Of a DNA stretch of 64,000 bases, positions 1 to 7,707 are shown one piece after another. The translations under genes were made by a program, and so were the position numbers. A model generated the notes under the pieces. It was not told the origin of the DNA, ran no database searches, and worked only from the letters and a program-made list of their open reading frames with translations. How positions within the stretch are numbered: the first letter of the stretch is position 1; every line of letters starts with the position of its first letter. Source of the stretch: Solwaraspora sp. WMMD791 (GTDB lineage Bacteria; Actinomycetota; Actinomycetes; Mycobacteriales; Micromonosporaceae); contig NZ_CP120737.1 in the NCBI RefSeq assembly GCF_029581195.1, positions 4,627,001-4,691,000 on the forward strand, given 5' to 3'.

Positions 1-147
1 GAACTTCTCGACGGAATCGATGCCGAGGTCTCCTTCCCTGCGCAGATCGTGATCCTCGGGACGCTGCTGCAGGATGAACAGTGGACCGAGGCCGAGTTGG
101 AGGAGTTCATCCGCGAAGTCGAGGAGACCGCCGCTCAGTACATGTAG
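1..147 (+). CDS. C-terminal end of an unidentified gene (partial)
   Basis: An open frame runs in from the left edge and stops at TAG 145-147, giving the last 48 residues of a protein that starts outside the window. The tail is acidic (EAELEEFIREVEETAAQYM at the end) and looks helical, with no recognisable motif. The function cannot be given from this fragment. Codon use is ordinary for a high-G+C actinomycete, so the frame is probably real. Confidence 0.55.
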   Translation, partial: ELLDGIDAEVSFPAQIVILGTLLQDEQWTEAELEEFIREVEETAAQYM

Positions 148-264
148 CCACAGGAGTGCGCAGGCCTCATTCAGGGATCGCAGTCCCGCCCACGGCTACG
201 CGGTGGGCACACCCGAAGGGTGGCGAGCCCGGATGTCGAGCGAAGGAGTACCTCGCTGCCTGGT

Positions 265-837
265 TCAGTTCTTCTTCCGCCAGCGTGCGCTCGGTTTGCC
301 CCGCCTCCCGGTCCTGGGCCGCCAGGCCTGTTGCTGGCGCTGGACTCGTTGCTGTCGCTGCCAGTCGCGTCGTCGGTGCTCGTGTCGCCGTTGGGCGAGT
401 CGGGAGTACCCGGCGAGCGCCATTGATCCGGACAGGACGAGACCCACCACCCCGATCACGCCTTGGACCCTGCCCCGATGTCCGCTTAGCATCCCGAAGT
501 CGGTCACGAAATCGACTGGATCGTCGGGGTTGACCCATATCCGCACGGAAGTGCCGGCAGGGTGGCAGACCTCCATGCAGGCGACCTCGACCCGTCGCTC
601 CAATCCAGCGAATTCGTACCGGAGGTGCATCGTGGCTTTGCCGCGTCTATCGCGTACGAGCTGGTCGATGACGCCTTGGGCCGGCACGCCGTCGGTCCGC
701 AACTGTTCTTGCCAGGCTTCGTTGTCGTCGTAGGTCTTGTACGGCAGCCACATCATGACCAGTCCGACTACAACGCCGAGCAGGTAGCCGGGGTAGCGCA
801 TCCGCCACCAGCGCCGCAAGATCTCCACCACGGCCAT
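265..837 (-). CDS. DUF3592-like membrane protein
   Basis: This 190-residue protein has a membrane segment near residues 17-33 (YLLGVVVGLVMMWLPY), an extracytoplasmic beta-rich middle and a second membrane segment near residues 127-145. A strongly basic, Gln/Arg-rich tail follows. The middle part (an altered-charge beta domain ending in VRIWVNPDDPVDFV) resembles the DUF3592 pattern, in which a conserved Y/N-P-DDP motif ends the domain. The function of this family is unknown. The gene stands alone on the minus strand. The family assignment is by pattern only. Confidence 0.6.
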   Translation of the reverse strand: MAVVEILRRWWRMRYPGYLLGVVVGLVMMWLPYKTYDDNEAWQEQLRTDGVPAQGVIDQLVRDRRGKATMHLRYEFAGLERRVEVACMEVCHPAGTSVRIWVNPDDPVDFVTDFGMLSGHRGRVQGVIGVVGLVLSGSMALAGYSRLAQRRHEHRRRDWQRQQRVQRQQQAWRPRTGRRGKPSARWRKKN

Positions 838-981
838 GGTCGCAGCCGCTGTCCACTGCCGATGTACGCGCAGTTCGCCGACATGTACCTAGTCAGTGGT
901 TCCACCGTTCGAGCCGAGCTCGTGGCAAGGCTATGAAGCTCGGTCACCCAACTCGGCGGCGGAGGGGGTTGGACCGGCTTG

Positions 982-1356
982 TCACACCTTCAAGATGTCC
1001 ACGTCGTACAGTGCGATCGACGCGTCGCGGGAGGCGAGCGTCATGCCCTCGACGGTTGCCTGTGCCACCAGCATCCGATCGAAGGGATCTCGGTGATGAG
1101 CAGGTAGGCGACGAGCGGTGATCGCGTGAGCGTGGGTCAACGGCAGCTCGACGAAGCCGATGTCCCGTACCTGTTCGGCGAGGTCGGTCGGACCGGCGAG
1201 CTTTCCGGTGGCCTGCTTGATGGTGATCTCCCACAGGCTGACCGGGGACAGAAAGATGTCCGGGTCGTGGCGAAGCCGGTCGAGAAACTCGTCGCCGAGG
1301 GTGGCGTCGCCGGTGATGGCCCACAGCGCGACGTGGGTGTCCAGCAGCAAGCTCAT
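982..1356 (-). CDS. PIN-domain toxin (VapC-like)
   Basis: This 124-residue protein has the full PIN ribonuclease layout: N-terminal LLLDTHVALWA (first Asp), the SLWEITIK segment with the conserved Glu near residue 43, DPFDRMLVAQA with the third acidic residue, and SRDASIALYD near the C-terminus. Proteins of this family cut RNA in a Mg-dependent way. Its start codon overlaps the stop of the upstream antitoxin gene by four bases (ATGA), so the pair is translationally coupled, antitoxin first. It belongs to the 'SLWE..IK' subgroup usually paired with Phd/YefM antitoxins. Confidence 0.9.
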   Translation of the reverse strand: MSLLLDTHVALWAITGDATLGDEFLDRLRHDPDIFLSPVSLWEITIKQATGKLAGPTDLAEQVRDIGFVELPLTHAHAITARRLPAHHRDPFDRMLVAQATVEGMTLASRDASIALYDVDILKV

Positions 1357-1607
1357 GCGCCGACGCCGAAGTCGGCGGCGATTTCGGCGTTGGTCTGCGG
1401 GGAGTCCCAGTCGCCGGACAGGTCCAACTGTCCCGCGAGAGAGCCGATCGCGGTCCGGTTGGCCCGACGCACCAACGGGACCACCTTCGCCACCGGGGTG
1501 CCTGCCCGGTCGATGATGATCTCCTCGCCGCGTTCCACCCGCTCGATGATGCGCGAGAGGTGGGTCTTGGCGTCATGCATGTTGTAGTGCGCGGCCTCGG
1601 CTGACAT
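1353..1607 (-). CDS. Phd/YefM-type antitoxin
   Basis: This 84-residue protein carries the Phd/YefM signature at its start (NMHDAKTHLSRIIERVERGEEIIIDRAG, split over residues 9-36), followed by a TPVAKVVPL strand. This fold binds DNA through its N-terminus and the toxin through its C-terminus. A good ribosome-binding site (GGGAGG) lies 7 bases before the ATG. It is the first gene of a two-gene operon with the PIN toxin at 982-1356. No clear palindromic operator was seen in the 225 bases upstream. Confidence 0.9.
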   Translation of the reverse strand: MSAEAAHYNMHDAKTHLSRIIERVERGEEIIIDRAGTPVAKVVPLVRRANRTAIGSLAGQLDLSGDWDSPQTNAEIAADFGVGA

Positions 1608-1832
1608 GACTAGACCTCCCGGTTAGCTAGCAGCTTAGTCCACCCCGGCGCGGTGACACTACGATTCTCGATGATCACACCGGATCACCCGTCACCCAGC
1701 GCGACCAACCCGGATTCTCCTGCAGGTGCACGGCCAGCCGCCATCGGTAGGTCCGCAACCTGTGTCAGTGAATGCCCTGCCGCTGCCATGAGCTGATCCG
1801 GGTCTACTGTGACGACGTCACGTCGTGTTGTT

Positions 1833-2216
1833 TCAGATCGTGCGGATCGTGATGAGGTCTTCGAGTCCTGCGAGGTCGTCGGCGTTGCGGGTGTACACGG
1901 CGGCGTCGTGGGCGTGTGCGGTTGCCGCGATGAGCAGGTCCATCACTCTGGCTCGCGGCTGGCGGCCCGTCTCGACGACCCGCGCGGCCAACCGTGCGTA
2001 GCTGTCGGCGATCGCCTCGTCGATGGGGAGCGGATCGAATCGACGTTGGATGGCGCTCAGCCGCGCCAGCCGCAGAGCCCTCGCCTCGGAGGTTTTCGCG
2101 ACCAGGACGCCGAACTGGAGTTCGGCGAGGCTGGCGACGCTGATGGCCAACTCGCCAGGAATCGGGGTTACGTCGGTGGCGATGAGGATGCTGGTGTCGA
2201 GGATGCCGCGGCTCAC
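1833..2216 (-). CDS. PIN-domain toxin (VapC-like), second module
   Basis: A PIN-domain protein with GILDTSILI (first Asp), SLAELQFG (Glu), RVMDLLIAATAH (Asp) and YTRNADDL (last Asp), arranged like mycobacterial VapC toxins. The GTG start at 2216 is chosen because it overlaps the TGA of the antitoxin gene (GTGA) and gives a normal 127-residue PIN protein. An in-frame ATG at 2228 would add only four residues. The 'RVMDLLIAATA' form differs from the toxin at 982-1356, so the two modules are not recent duplicates. Confidence 0.88.
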   Translation of the reverse strand: MSRGILDTSILIATDVTPIPGELAISVASLAELQFGVLVAKTSEARALRLARLSAIQRRFDPLPIDEAIADSYARLAARVVETGRQPRARVMDLLIAATAHAHDAAVYTRNADDLAGLEDLITIRTI

Positions 2217-2461
2217 CGCTCGACCCATGGGTCGGTGACGGCGTCGTCGAGCAGGTCCCGGTCGTCTGCCCACCCCGGGTCTGTGGGCTGGTCGAAGACG
2301 CCGGCGAGGTCGTCCCACTCGCGCCAGGTGCGCGGGCTGACCGGGCCGAGCACAGCTGCCGGTCGCCCGGCGACGGTGATCGTCACGCGTTCGCCGCCTT
2401 GCGCCCGGCGTACCAGGTCGCTGGCGTTCTGCCGCATCTCCCGCAGCCCAACCTCATGCAT
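2213..2461 (-). CDS. Phd/YefM-type antitoxin (VapB-like)
   Basis: The ATG at 2461 gives an 82-residue protein starting MHEVGLREMRQNASDLVRRA and continuing GERVTITVAGRPAAVLGPV, a typical Phd/YefM N-terminal DNA-binding domain. The acidic C-terminal half (DDLAGVFDQP onward) would wrap the toxin. A longer open frame extends upstream but has no antitoxin-like residues. No Shine-Dalgarno sequence precedes the ATG. A TACGGT -10-like hexamer ends 7 bases before it, so the transcript may be leaderless. Confidence 0.88.
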   Translation of the reverse strand: MHEVGLREMRQNASDLVRRAQGGERVTITVAGRPAAVLGPVSPRTWREWDDLAGVFDQPTDPGWADDRDLLDDAVTDPWVER

Positions 2462-2471
2462 ACATCTGACC

Positions 2472-2487
2472 GTAGCACATGTGCTAC
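2472..2487. promoter_or_regulatory. 16-bp perfect palindrome, likely toxin-antitoxin operator
   Basis: GTAGCACATGTGCTAC is a perfect palindrome beginning 11 bases upstream of the antitoxin ATG. On the minus strand its last bases overlap a TACGGT -10-like element, so bound antitoxin (or complex) would block the promoter. Autoregulation through such a site is standard for type II modules. The binding itself is inferred. Confidence 0.7.
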
Positions 2488-2559
2488 CCGCTGTTGGATG
2501 CTGCTGGGTCAGGAATCGGCGTGGCAGGTGGATCGTGCCCCCAGGGCCGGGTGAGGTGG

Positions 2560-3366
2560 TCAGACGGCGAAGGTGGCGGGTCGGTCGGTGGCTGCCGGCG
2601 GCGGGGTGGCCTGCCACATGCCCAGCTTCTGCGCGCCCAGCCGGCCCAGGTACGCCGGGTTGAGGATCACGTACCGGCGCCACAGCCGCTTCGGCTCCAG
2701 CCCGAGTCGCCACAGCCACTCCAGGCCGTACCGCTGCATCCAGGATGGCGGCTTGCGCAGCAGCCCGGCGTGGTAGTCGAAGGCGGCCCCGACCGCCATC
2801 AGCGGCATGTCCAACAGCGGGCGCATGGCGTACGCGAAGATCTCCTGGCGCGGGCAGCCCAGCCCGACCAGCACCAGCCGGGCCCCGGAAGCCCGGATCC
2901 GGTCCGCAATCTCGGCATCCTCACCCGGCTGGACGGCACGAAACTTCGACGGCTCGACCCCGGCCAGTTTCAACGCCGGGAACTGCTGCTCCAGTTTCGG
3001 CACCAGCCGGGCCAGCGTCTCCTCGGTGGATCCGTACAGGTAGACCGGCAGCCCTTCGTCGGCGCAGCGCTGCAGCACCCGCAGGGTGAGGGTAGGGCCG
3101 TAGACGCGGTCGGCAAGACCGGCACCGTGCAGCAGGTTCAGCCCCCAGCGGACCGGTTGGCCGTCCGGGGTGACCAGGTCGAACGAGTTGAGCCGGGCGT
3201 TGTGCGCCGGGTCGAGCACCCCGGTCATCACCCCGTGCACCGCCAGGGCGGTCATCGCCAGCGGCCGACGCTCCCGGGCGGCGGCGAGGATCCGCTCACT
3301 CGCGGCCTCGTAGTCGACGGCGTCGACCAGTACGCCGAGGACGTTGCGCTTGCCCTGGTCGATCAT
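2560..3366 (-). CDS. WecG/TagA/CpsF-family glycosyltransferase
   Basis: This 268-residue protein fits the WecG/TagA family in length and motifs: [14 protein letters not shown] near residue 40, the conserved [10 protein letters not shown] (putative catalytic Asp), [25 protein letters not shown] and the closing [20 protein letters not shown] with an E-W/L-R tail. Family members transfer N-acetylmannosamine or a related sugar to a lipid-linked acceptor in polysaccharide or teichoic-acid synthesis, at the membrane. The ATG at 3366 overlaps the stop of the upstream epimerase gene (ATGA), so both act together, probably in surface-glycan assembly. The acceptor is unknown. Confidence 0.9.
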   Translation of the reverse strand: MIDQGKRNVLGVLVDAVDYEAASERILAAARERRPLAMTALAVHGVMTGVLDPAHNARLNSFDLVTPDGQPVRWGLNLLHGAGLADRVYGPTLTLRVLQRCADEGLPVYLYGSTEETLARLVPKLEQQFPALKLAGVEPSKFRAVQPGEDAEIADRIRASGARLVLVGLGCPRQEIFAYAMRPLLDMPLMAVGAAFDYHAGLLRKPPSWMQRYGLEWLWRLGLEPKRLWRRYVILNPAYLGRLGAQKLGMWQATPPPAATDRPATFAV

Positions 3367-4436
3367 TTTCCGGGCACCCACTTGTCGACGTTGGCCTGGT
3401 AGATCTCCTGCAGGATCATCGGCACGTCGTAGACCTGCTTCCAGCCAGGGTAGTCCCGCTGGAAAGCGGCGTTCGAGCCGATCCACCACTGGTGGTCGCC
3501 GACCCGGTTCGCCTCCTGGTACTCGGTGATCATCTCCTGGCCGGTGATCTGCTCGGCGATGGCGAACGCCTCCAGGTGCGAGCAGTTGGAGTGCCGGCCG
3601 CCGCCGAGGTTGTAGACGGCCGCCGGGCGCGGGTCGCGGAAGAACGCCTCGAACGCGGAGACGACGTCGTGACTGTGGATGGCGTCGCGGACCATTTTGC
3701 CGCCGTACCCGAAGATCTTGTAGGTCCGCCGCTCCATGTTGCAGCGCATCAGGTAGCCGAGGAAGCCGTGCAGCTCGGTCGCCGAGTGCGCCGGGCCGGT
3801 CAGGGTGCCGCCCCGGAAGCAGGCGGTACGGATGCCGAAGTAGCGGCCGTACTCCTGCACCATGATGTCGGCGGCGACCTTCGACGCGCCGAACACCGAG
3901 TGCAGGCAGGCGTCGATCGACATGTCCTCGGTGATCCCGCCGGCGTACGGGTGGTCCGGGGCGATCTCCCAGCGGGTCTCCTGCTCGATCAGCGGCAGGC
4001 TGTTCGGCCGGTCGCCGTACACCTTGTTGGTGGAACAGTGGATCACCGGCGCCTCGGGGCAGTGTTCCCGGACGTTCTGCAGCACGTTGAGGGTGCCGCC
4101 GGCGTTGACGTCGAAGTCGGTGAACGGATCGCGGACCGCCCAGTCGTGCGACGGCTGGGCGGCGGTGTGGATGACCACGGCGATGTCCCGGCCGTACCGC
4201 CGGAACAGGCCCGCCAGGGCGTCGCGGTCGCGGATGTCGACCGCTTCATGGGTGTACGCCGTGCCGAGGTCGCGCCGCAGCAGCTCGACGTTCCAGGCGG
4301 TGGAGGCCTCGGGGCCGAAGAACTCGCGGCGCATGTCGTTGTCGATGCCGACGACGTCCAGGCCGAGGCTGGCGAAGTGCCGGACCGCCTCCGATCCGAT
4401 CAGACCGCCGGAACCGGTGACCAACGCGACGCTCAC
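3363..4436 (-). CDS. NAD-dependent sugar epimerase/dehydratase
   Basis: A 357-residue extended short-chain dehydrogenase: the [10 protein letters not shown] dinucleotide loop at residues 7-16, DND at the end of strand 2 (NAD-type), [22 protein letters not shown] and an FGASK segment in the active-site region. It most resembles CDP-tyvelose/CDP-paratose 2-epimerases. In this protein the usual active-site Tyr of YxxxK is Phe (S-V-F-G-A-S-K). The gene is coupled by ATGA to the WecG-type transferase and likely supplies its nucleotide sugar. The exact substrate cannot be assigned. Confidence 0.85.
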   Translation of the reverse strand: MSVALVTGSGGLIGSEAVRHFASLGLDVVGIDNDMRREFFGPEASTAWNVELLRRDLGTAYTHEAVDIRDRDALAGLFRRYGRDIAVVIHTAAQPSHDWAVRDPFTDFDVNAGGTLNVLQNVREHCPEAPVIHCSTNKVYGDRPNSLPLIEQETRWEIAPDHPYAGGITEDMSIDACLHSVFGASKVAADIMVQEYGRYFGIRTACFRGGTLTGPAHSATELHGFLGYLMRCNMERRTYKIFGYGGKMVRDAIHSHDVVSAFEAFFRDPRPAAVYNLGGGRHSNCSHLEAFAIAEQITGQEMITEYQEANRVGDHQWWIGSNAAFQRDYPGWKQVYDVPMILQEIYQANVDKWVPGK

Positions 4437-4496
4437 ACGACACTCCTGAGCTGGGGGGCGGAGGAACGATCAAGAGCATAACCGGACAAGATATGC

Positions 4497-4528
4497 AAGA
4501 AGGCTCCGCCTGGTGGCGGAGCCTTCTT
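4497..4528 (-). terminator. Hairpin terminator after tRNA-Leu
   Basis: Perfect 14-bp arms (AAGAAGGCTCCGCC and its complement) enclose a TGGT loop. The hairpin lies 44 bases downstream of the tRNA-Leu 3' end, with its T-rich ends built into the stem. It is symmetric enough to act on both strands. Confidence 0.75.
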
Positions 4529-4571
4529 GTCAATACCTTCGAGTACGGGCGGTCGAGCCGCCCCTACTCTC

Positions 4572-4657
4572 TGGTGGGGAAGGGGGGAGTTGAACCCCCA
4601 CGCCCTTTCGGGCACACGGACCTGAACCGTGCGCGTCTGCCATTCCGCCACTTCCCC
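4572..4657 (-). tRNA. tRNA-Leu(CAG)
   Basis: Read on the minus strand, the acceptor GGGGAAG (from 4657) pairs with CTTCCCC. The anticodon loop reads TTCAGGT (anticodon CAG), a long class II variable arm (TGCCCGAAAGGGCG) is present, the T-loop is GTTCAACTC, and CCA is encoded at 4574-4572. The class II variable arm fits leucine. There is no sign of an integrated element here. Confidence 0.95.
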
Positions 4658-4930
4658 GGATGCTGTCCGGGACAGTCGGTGAAGACTAACCCGGTCGCTC
4701 CCGGCCGATCCCACGGGGGTGTCGGTCGGGGTCACCCGTTGGCAGGTGTCGGGACATACTACGCTGTCCCTGGTCGTCCCGAGCAAACTTTCCGCCCGTG
4801 ACGCCTGGCGAAGATTAGCACGGGGCAAGCCGGCCGTTCGGGGCAGGCCGGCAGGAGTGGTCGATCGGCGTGCGGGTGGCACGGGCGACGGCCGGATACC
4901 ATCATGTCCTCGGAACCCGAGGAGGAGCCG

Positions 4931-5722
4931 GTGAGCGTGCTGCAACGCTTCGAGAAGCGTCTGGAAGGCCTAGTCGAAGGGGCCTTCGCCAAGGTGTTCA
5001 AGGGTGTCGTGCACCCGGTGGAGATCCTCAACGCGATGCAGCGGGAGGCAGAGGCCCACAAGGCGATCCTGGCCGGTGGGCGCACGCTGGTGCCCAACCG
5101 CTACGTGATCGATCTCTCGCCGTACGACCACAGCCGGCTGGCTCCGTACGCGGCGGCCCTGGCCCAGGAGCTCGCCCAGTCGCAGGCCGAGTTCATCGGT
5201 GAGCAGGCCTGGACGGTCTACGGCGACGTGATCGTCGAGATCGAGCGGGGCGACGGGCTCGACACCGGGATGTTCCGGGTCACCGCCGAGGTCTTCACCG
5301 GTGGCGACGTCGCGCCGGTGCAGCAGCCGGGGTACGACATGCACGGCGGTGGCGGTGGTGCCGGCCACGGCGGCTACTCCCCGTACGAGCAGCAGCAGCC
5401 CGGCGGGTACGGCCCGCCGCCGCAGGGTCATGGCGGTGGGCGCAACATCCGGCTGGTCTCCGGTGACGGCCGGACCTATCCGCTGCAGATGGGCTCGACC
5501 GTGATCGGCCGTGGCGACCAGGCCAACCTGCGCCTGCCGGACGTCGGGATCTCCCGCCGACACGCCCGGCTGGACTTCGACGGATCACAGGTCGTGCTGA
5601 CCGATCTCGGGTCGACCAACGGGACCATGGTCAACGGGCAGCGGGTCTCCGCAGTGGCGCTGAACCCTGGTGACATGATCCAGCTCGGAACGACCACGCT
5701 CACGTTCCGAGTGGATGGCTAA
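4931..5722 (+). CDS. fhaA: FhaA: FHA-domain protein of the kinase cluster
   Basis: FhaA binds phosphothreonine and links Ser/Thr kinase signalling to peptidoglycan synthesis. It works with the lipid II flippase MurJ in mycobacteria. Residues 1-120 form the FhaA N-terminal domain (VLQRFEKRLEGLVEGAFAKVF, then VHPVEILNAMQREAE). A Gly/Gln/Tyr-rich linker follows, then a C-terminal FHA domain (VIGRGDQANLRLPD, ISRRHARL, LGSTNGTMVNG). The GTG at 4931 is chosen because GGAGGAG lies just upstream and mycobacterial FhaA begins at the same place. An ATG at 4904 would add nine residues. It is the first gene of the fhaA-fhaB-pstP-rodA-pbpA-pknA-pknB run. Confidence 0.95.
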   Translation: MSVLQRFEKRLEGLVEGAFAKVFKGVVHPVEILNAMQREAEAHKAILAGGRTLVPNRYVIDLSPYDHSRLAPYAAALAQELAQSQAEFIGEQAWTVYGDVIVEIERGDGLDTGMFRVTAEVFTGGDVAPVQQPGYDMHGGGGGAGHGGYSPYEQQQPGGYGPPPQGHGGGRNIRLVSGDGRTYPLQMGSTVIGRGDQANLRLPDVGISRRHARLDFDGSQVVLTDLGSTNGTMVNGQRVSAVALNPGDMIQLGTTTLTFRVDG

Positions 5723-5724
5723 CC

Positions 5725-6207
5725 TTGCCCGAATTCGTCGTCGTCGTTGCCCGGATCGGCTTCATCGTCCTGCTGTGGATCTTCGTGTTCACGGTGGTCG
5801 GTGTGATCCGGCGGGATCTGTTCGCCGGCACCCGCGCCAGCCGCCTGGTCGCGGCACCGCGAGGTGTCGGTACCACGGCGGCACCAGCACGGCCGGCCAA
5901 GGTCAAACGGGGGCGGGCGGCCCACCAGCTGGTGGTGACCGCCGGACAGTTGGCCGGCACTCGGATCACCTTGGGTGAATCTCCGATCACGATAGGCCGT
6001 GCGGAGGATTCCACCCTGGTGATCACCGATGATTACGCGTCGGCCCGGCACGCCCGGCTCGTGCCCCGGGACGGCCAGTGGGTCCTCGAGGACATGGGTT
6101 CCACTAACGGGACCTACCTGGACCGCGCTAAGGTCACCGGACCTACCCCCGTACCCCTCGCCGTGCCGATCCGGATCGGCCGCACATCTCTTGAGTTACG
6201 GCCATGA
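5725..6207 (+). CDS. fhaB: FhaB (FipA): membrane FHA-domain protein
   Basis: This 160-residue protein has one N-terminal membrane segment (VARIGFIVLLWIFVFTVVGVI, residues 8-28, split here), a short basic linker and a C-terminal FHA domain with IGRAEDSTLVI, SARHARL and MGSTNGTYLD. In mycobacteria the orthologue is phosphorylated by PknA/PknB and links FtsZ and FtsQ at the septum. The start is TTG at 5725, two bases after the fhaA stop. No nearer ATG/GTG keeps the membrane segment. Its stop overlaps the pstP start (ATGA). Confidence 0.94.
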   Translation: MPEFVVVVARIGFIVLLWIFVFTVVGVIRRDLFAGTRASRLVAAPRGVGTTAAPARPAKVKRGRAAHQLVVTAGQLAGTRITLGESPITIGRAEDSTLVITDDYASARHARLVPRDGQWVLEDMGSTNGTYLDRAKVTGPTPVPLAVPIRIGRTSLELRP

Positions 6208-7676
6208 CTCTGACCCTGCGCTATGCCGCCCACAGTGACCGCGGACTGATCCGTGACGGGAACCAGGACTCCGTCTACGCCGGGCCGCGGCTGCTCGCCG
6301 TGGCCGACGGCATGGGCGGGATGGCCGCCGGTGACGTCGCCAGCAACATCGTCATCGGGGCGCTGGCCCCTCTCGACGAGGACGTCCCCGGTGACGCCAT
6401 GGTCGACGCCCTCCGCTCCGCCGTCGGCCTGGCCAACCAGCATCTACGGGACACCGTCGACGCCAATCCCCACCTGGAGGGGATGGGCACCACGCTGACC
6501 GCGACGCTCTTCTCCGGCAGCAAGATCGGCATGGTGCACATCGGGGACTCCCGGGCGTACCTGCTGCGCAACGGCGAGTTCGCCCAGATCACCAAGGACG
6601 ACACGTACGTTCAGATGCTGGTCGACGAGGGCCGGATCAGCGCCGAGGAGGCCAGCAGCCACCCACAGCGGTCGTTGCTGACCCGGGCACTCGACGGCCG
6701 CGACATCGACCCCGAGTACTCGGTGCGCCAGGTCGTCGCCGGTGACCGCTACCTGATCTGCAGCGACGGGCTCTCCGGCGTGGTCAGCGCGGAGACCATC
6801 GCCGAGACGCTGCGCGAGTACACCGACCCGCAGCAGTGCGTCGAGCGGCTGGTCCAGTTGGCGCTGCGCGGCGGCGGGCCGGACAACATCACCGTCATCG
6901 TCGCCGACGCCACCGACCAGGGCATCCACGAGCAGGCCCCGATCGTCGGCGGGGCGGCCTCCCGCGACCGCGGCATGGCCACCGCCGCAGACGACTCCAC
7001 TCCCGCCGCCCGCGCCTCCGCGCTGTCCGCCCCCCGGCCCGCCGCACCGGAGTCCTCGGAACCCGCCACCGGCCTGGACGACGACCCCGAGCTACCCCGA
7101 CGCCGCCCGGTACGCGCGGCGCTCGTCCTGGTCGCGCTCGTCGGAATCCTCGGCGCCGGTGTCTGGGCCGGGTGGGACTACACCCAGCGGCAGTACTACG
7201 TCGGCGCCACCAGCGACGGCCAGTTGGCGATCTTCCAGGGCATGCCCGGTGAGGTCGCCGGCGTCAGCCTCTCCACCGTGCACCAGACCAGCGAGATCGC
7301 GCTCACCGATCTGACCTCGGTGGCCCAGGACCGGGTCAAGCGGGGCATCCACGCCGGCAGCGAGGTCGACGCGCAGCGCCACCTGCTGGAGTTGACCCGC
7401 GACGAACCGGACAACCCCAACCTGAAGCCGACCTGCCCGCCGTCGCCGTCGCCGACCCCCACCCCGTCGCCGACTCCGCCGCCGCCGGTGGTCGACCCGA
7501 CCGGTACGCCACTGCCCGACCCGGACGCCGTGGCCTCCGGTACACCGCTGCCGGGGAACAGCCCGTCGCCGCAGGCACCGCAGAGCACCCCGGACGCGCC
7601 GCCGGTGGAGCCGACCGAGTCGGTCGAGCCGGTCCCGCCGGTGACCAACCCGGCCGGTTGCCGGACGGTCGACTGA
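6204..7676 (+). CDS. pstP: PstP: PP2C-type Ser/Thr protein phosphatase
   Basis: PstP removes phosphate from PknA, PknB and their targets. Residues 1-235 are the PP2C catalytic domain: SDRGLIRDGNQDSVYA, ADGMGGMAAGD, HIGDSRAYLLRNG, and GGPDNITVIVAD hold the metal-binding aspartates. A linker follows, then one membrane segment near residues 300-320 (ALVLVALVGILGAGVWAGW). The rest is an extracellular part ending in a Pro/Ser/Thr-rich tail. Its ATG overlaps the fhaB stop. Length (490 aa) is normal for the family. Confidence 0.96.
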   Translation: MTLTLRYAAHSDRGLIRDGNQDSVYAGPRLLAVADGMGGMAAGDVASNIVIGALAPLDEDVPGDAMVDALRSAVGLANQHLRDTVDANPHLEGMGTTLTATLFSGSKIGMVHIGDSRAYLLRNGEFAQITKDDTYVQMLVDEGRISAEEASSHPQRSLLTRALDGRDIDPEYSVRQVVAGDRYLICSDGLSGVVSAETIAETLREYTDPQQCVERLVQLALRGGGPDNITVIVADATDQGIHEQAPIVGGAASRDRGMATAADDSTPAARASALSAPRPAAPESSEPATGLDDDPELPRRRPVRAALVLVALVGILGAGVWAGWDYTQRQYYVGATSDGQLAIFQGMPGEVAGVSLSTVHQTSEIALTDLTSVAQDRVKRGIHAGSEVDAQRHLLELTRDEPDNPNLKPTCPPSPSPTPTPSPTPPPPVVDPTGTPLPDPDAVASGTPLPGNSPSPQAPQSTPDAPPVEPTESVEPVPPVTNPAGCRTVD

Positions 7677-7707
7677 GATCCGGGGCGAACGACGTGAAGG
7701 AACTCCC

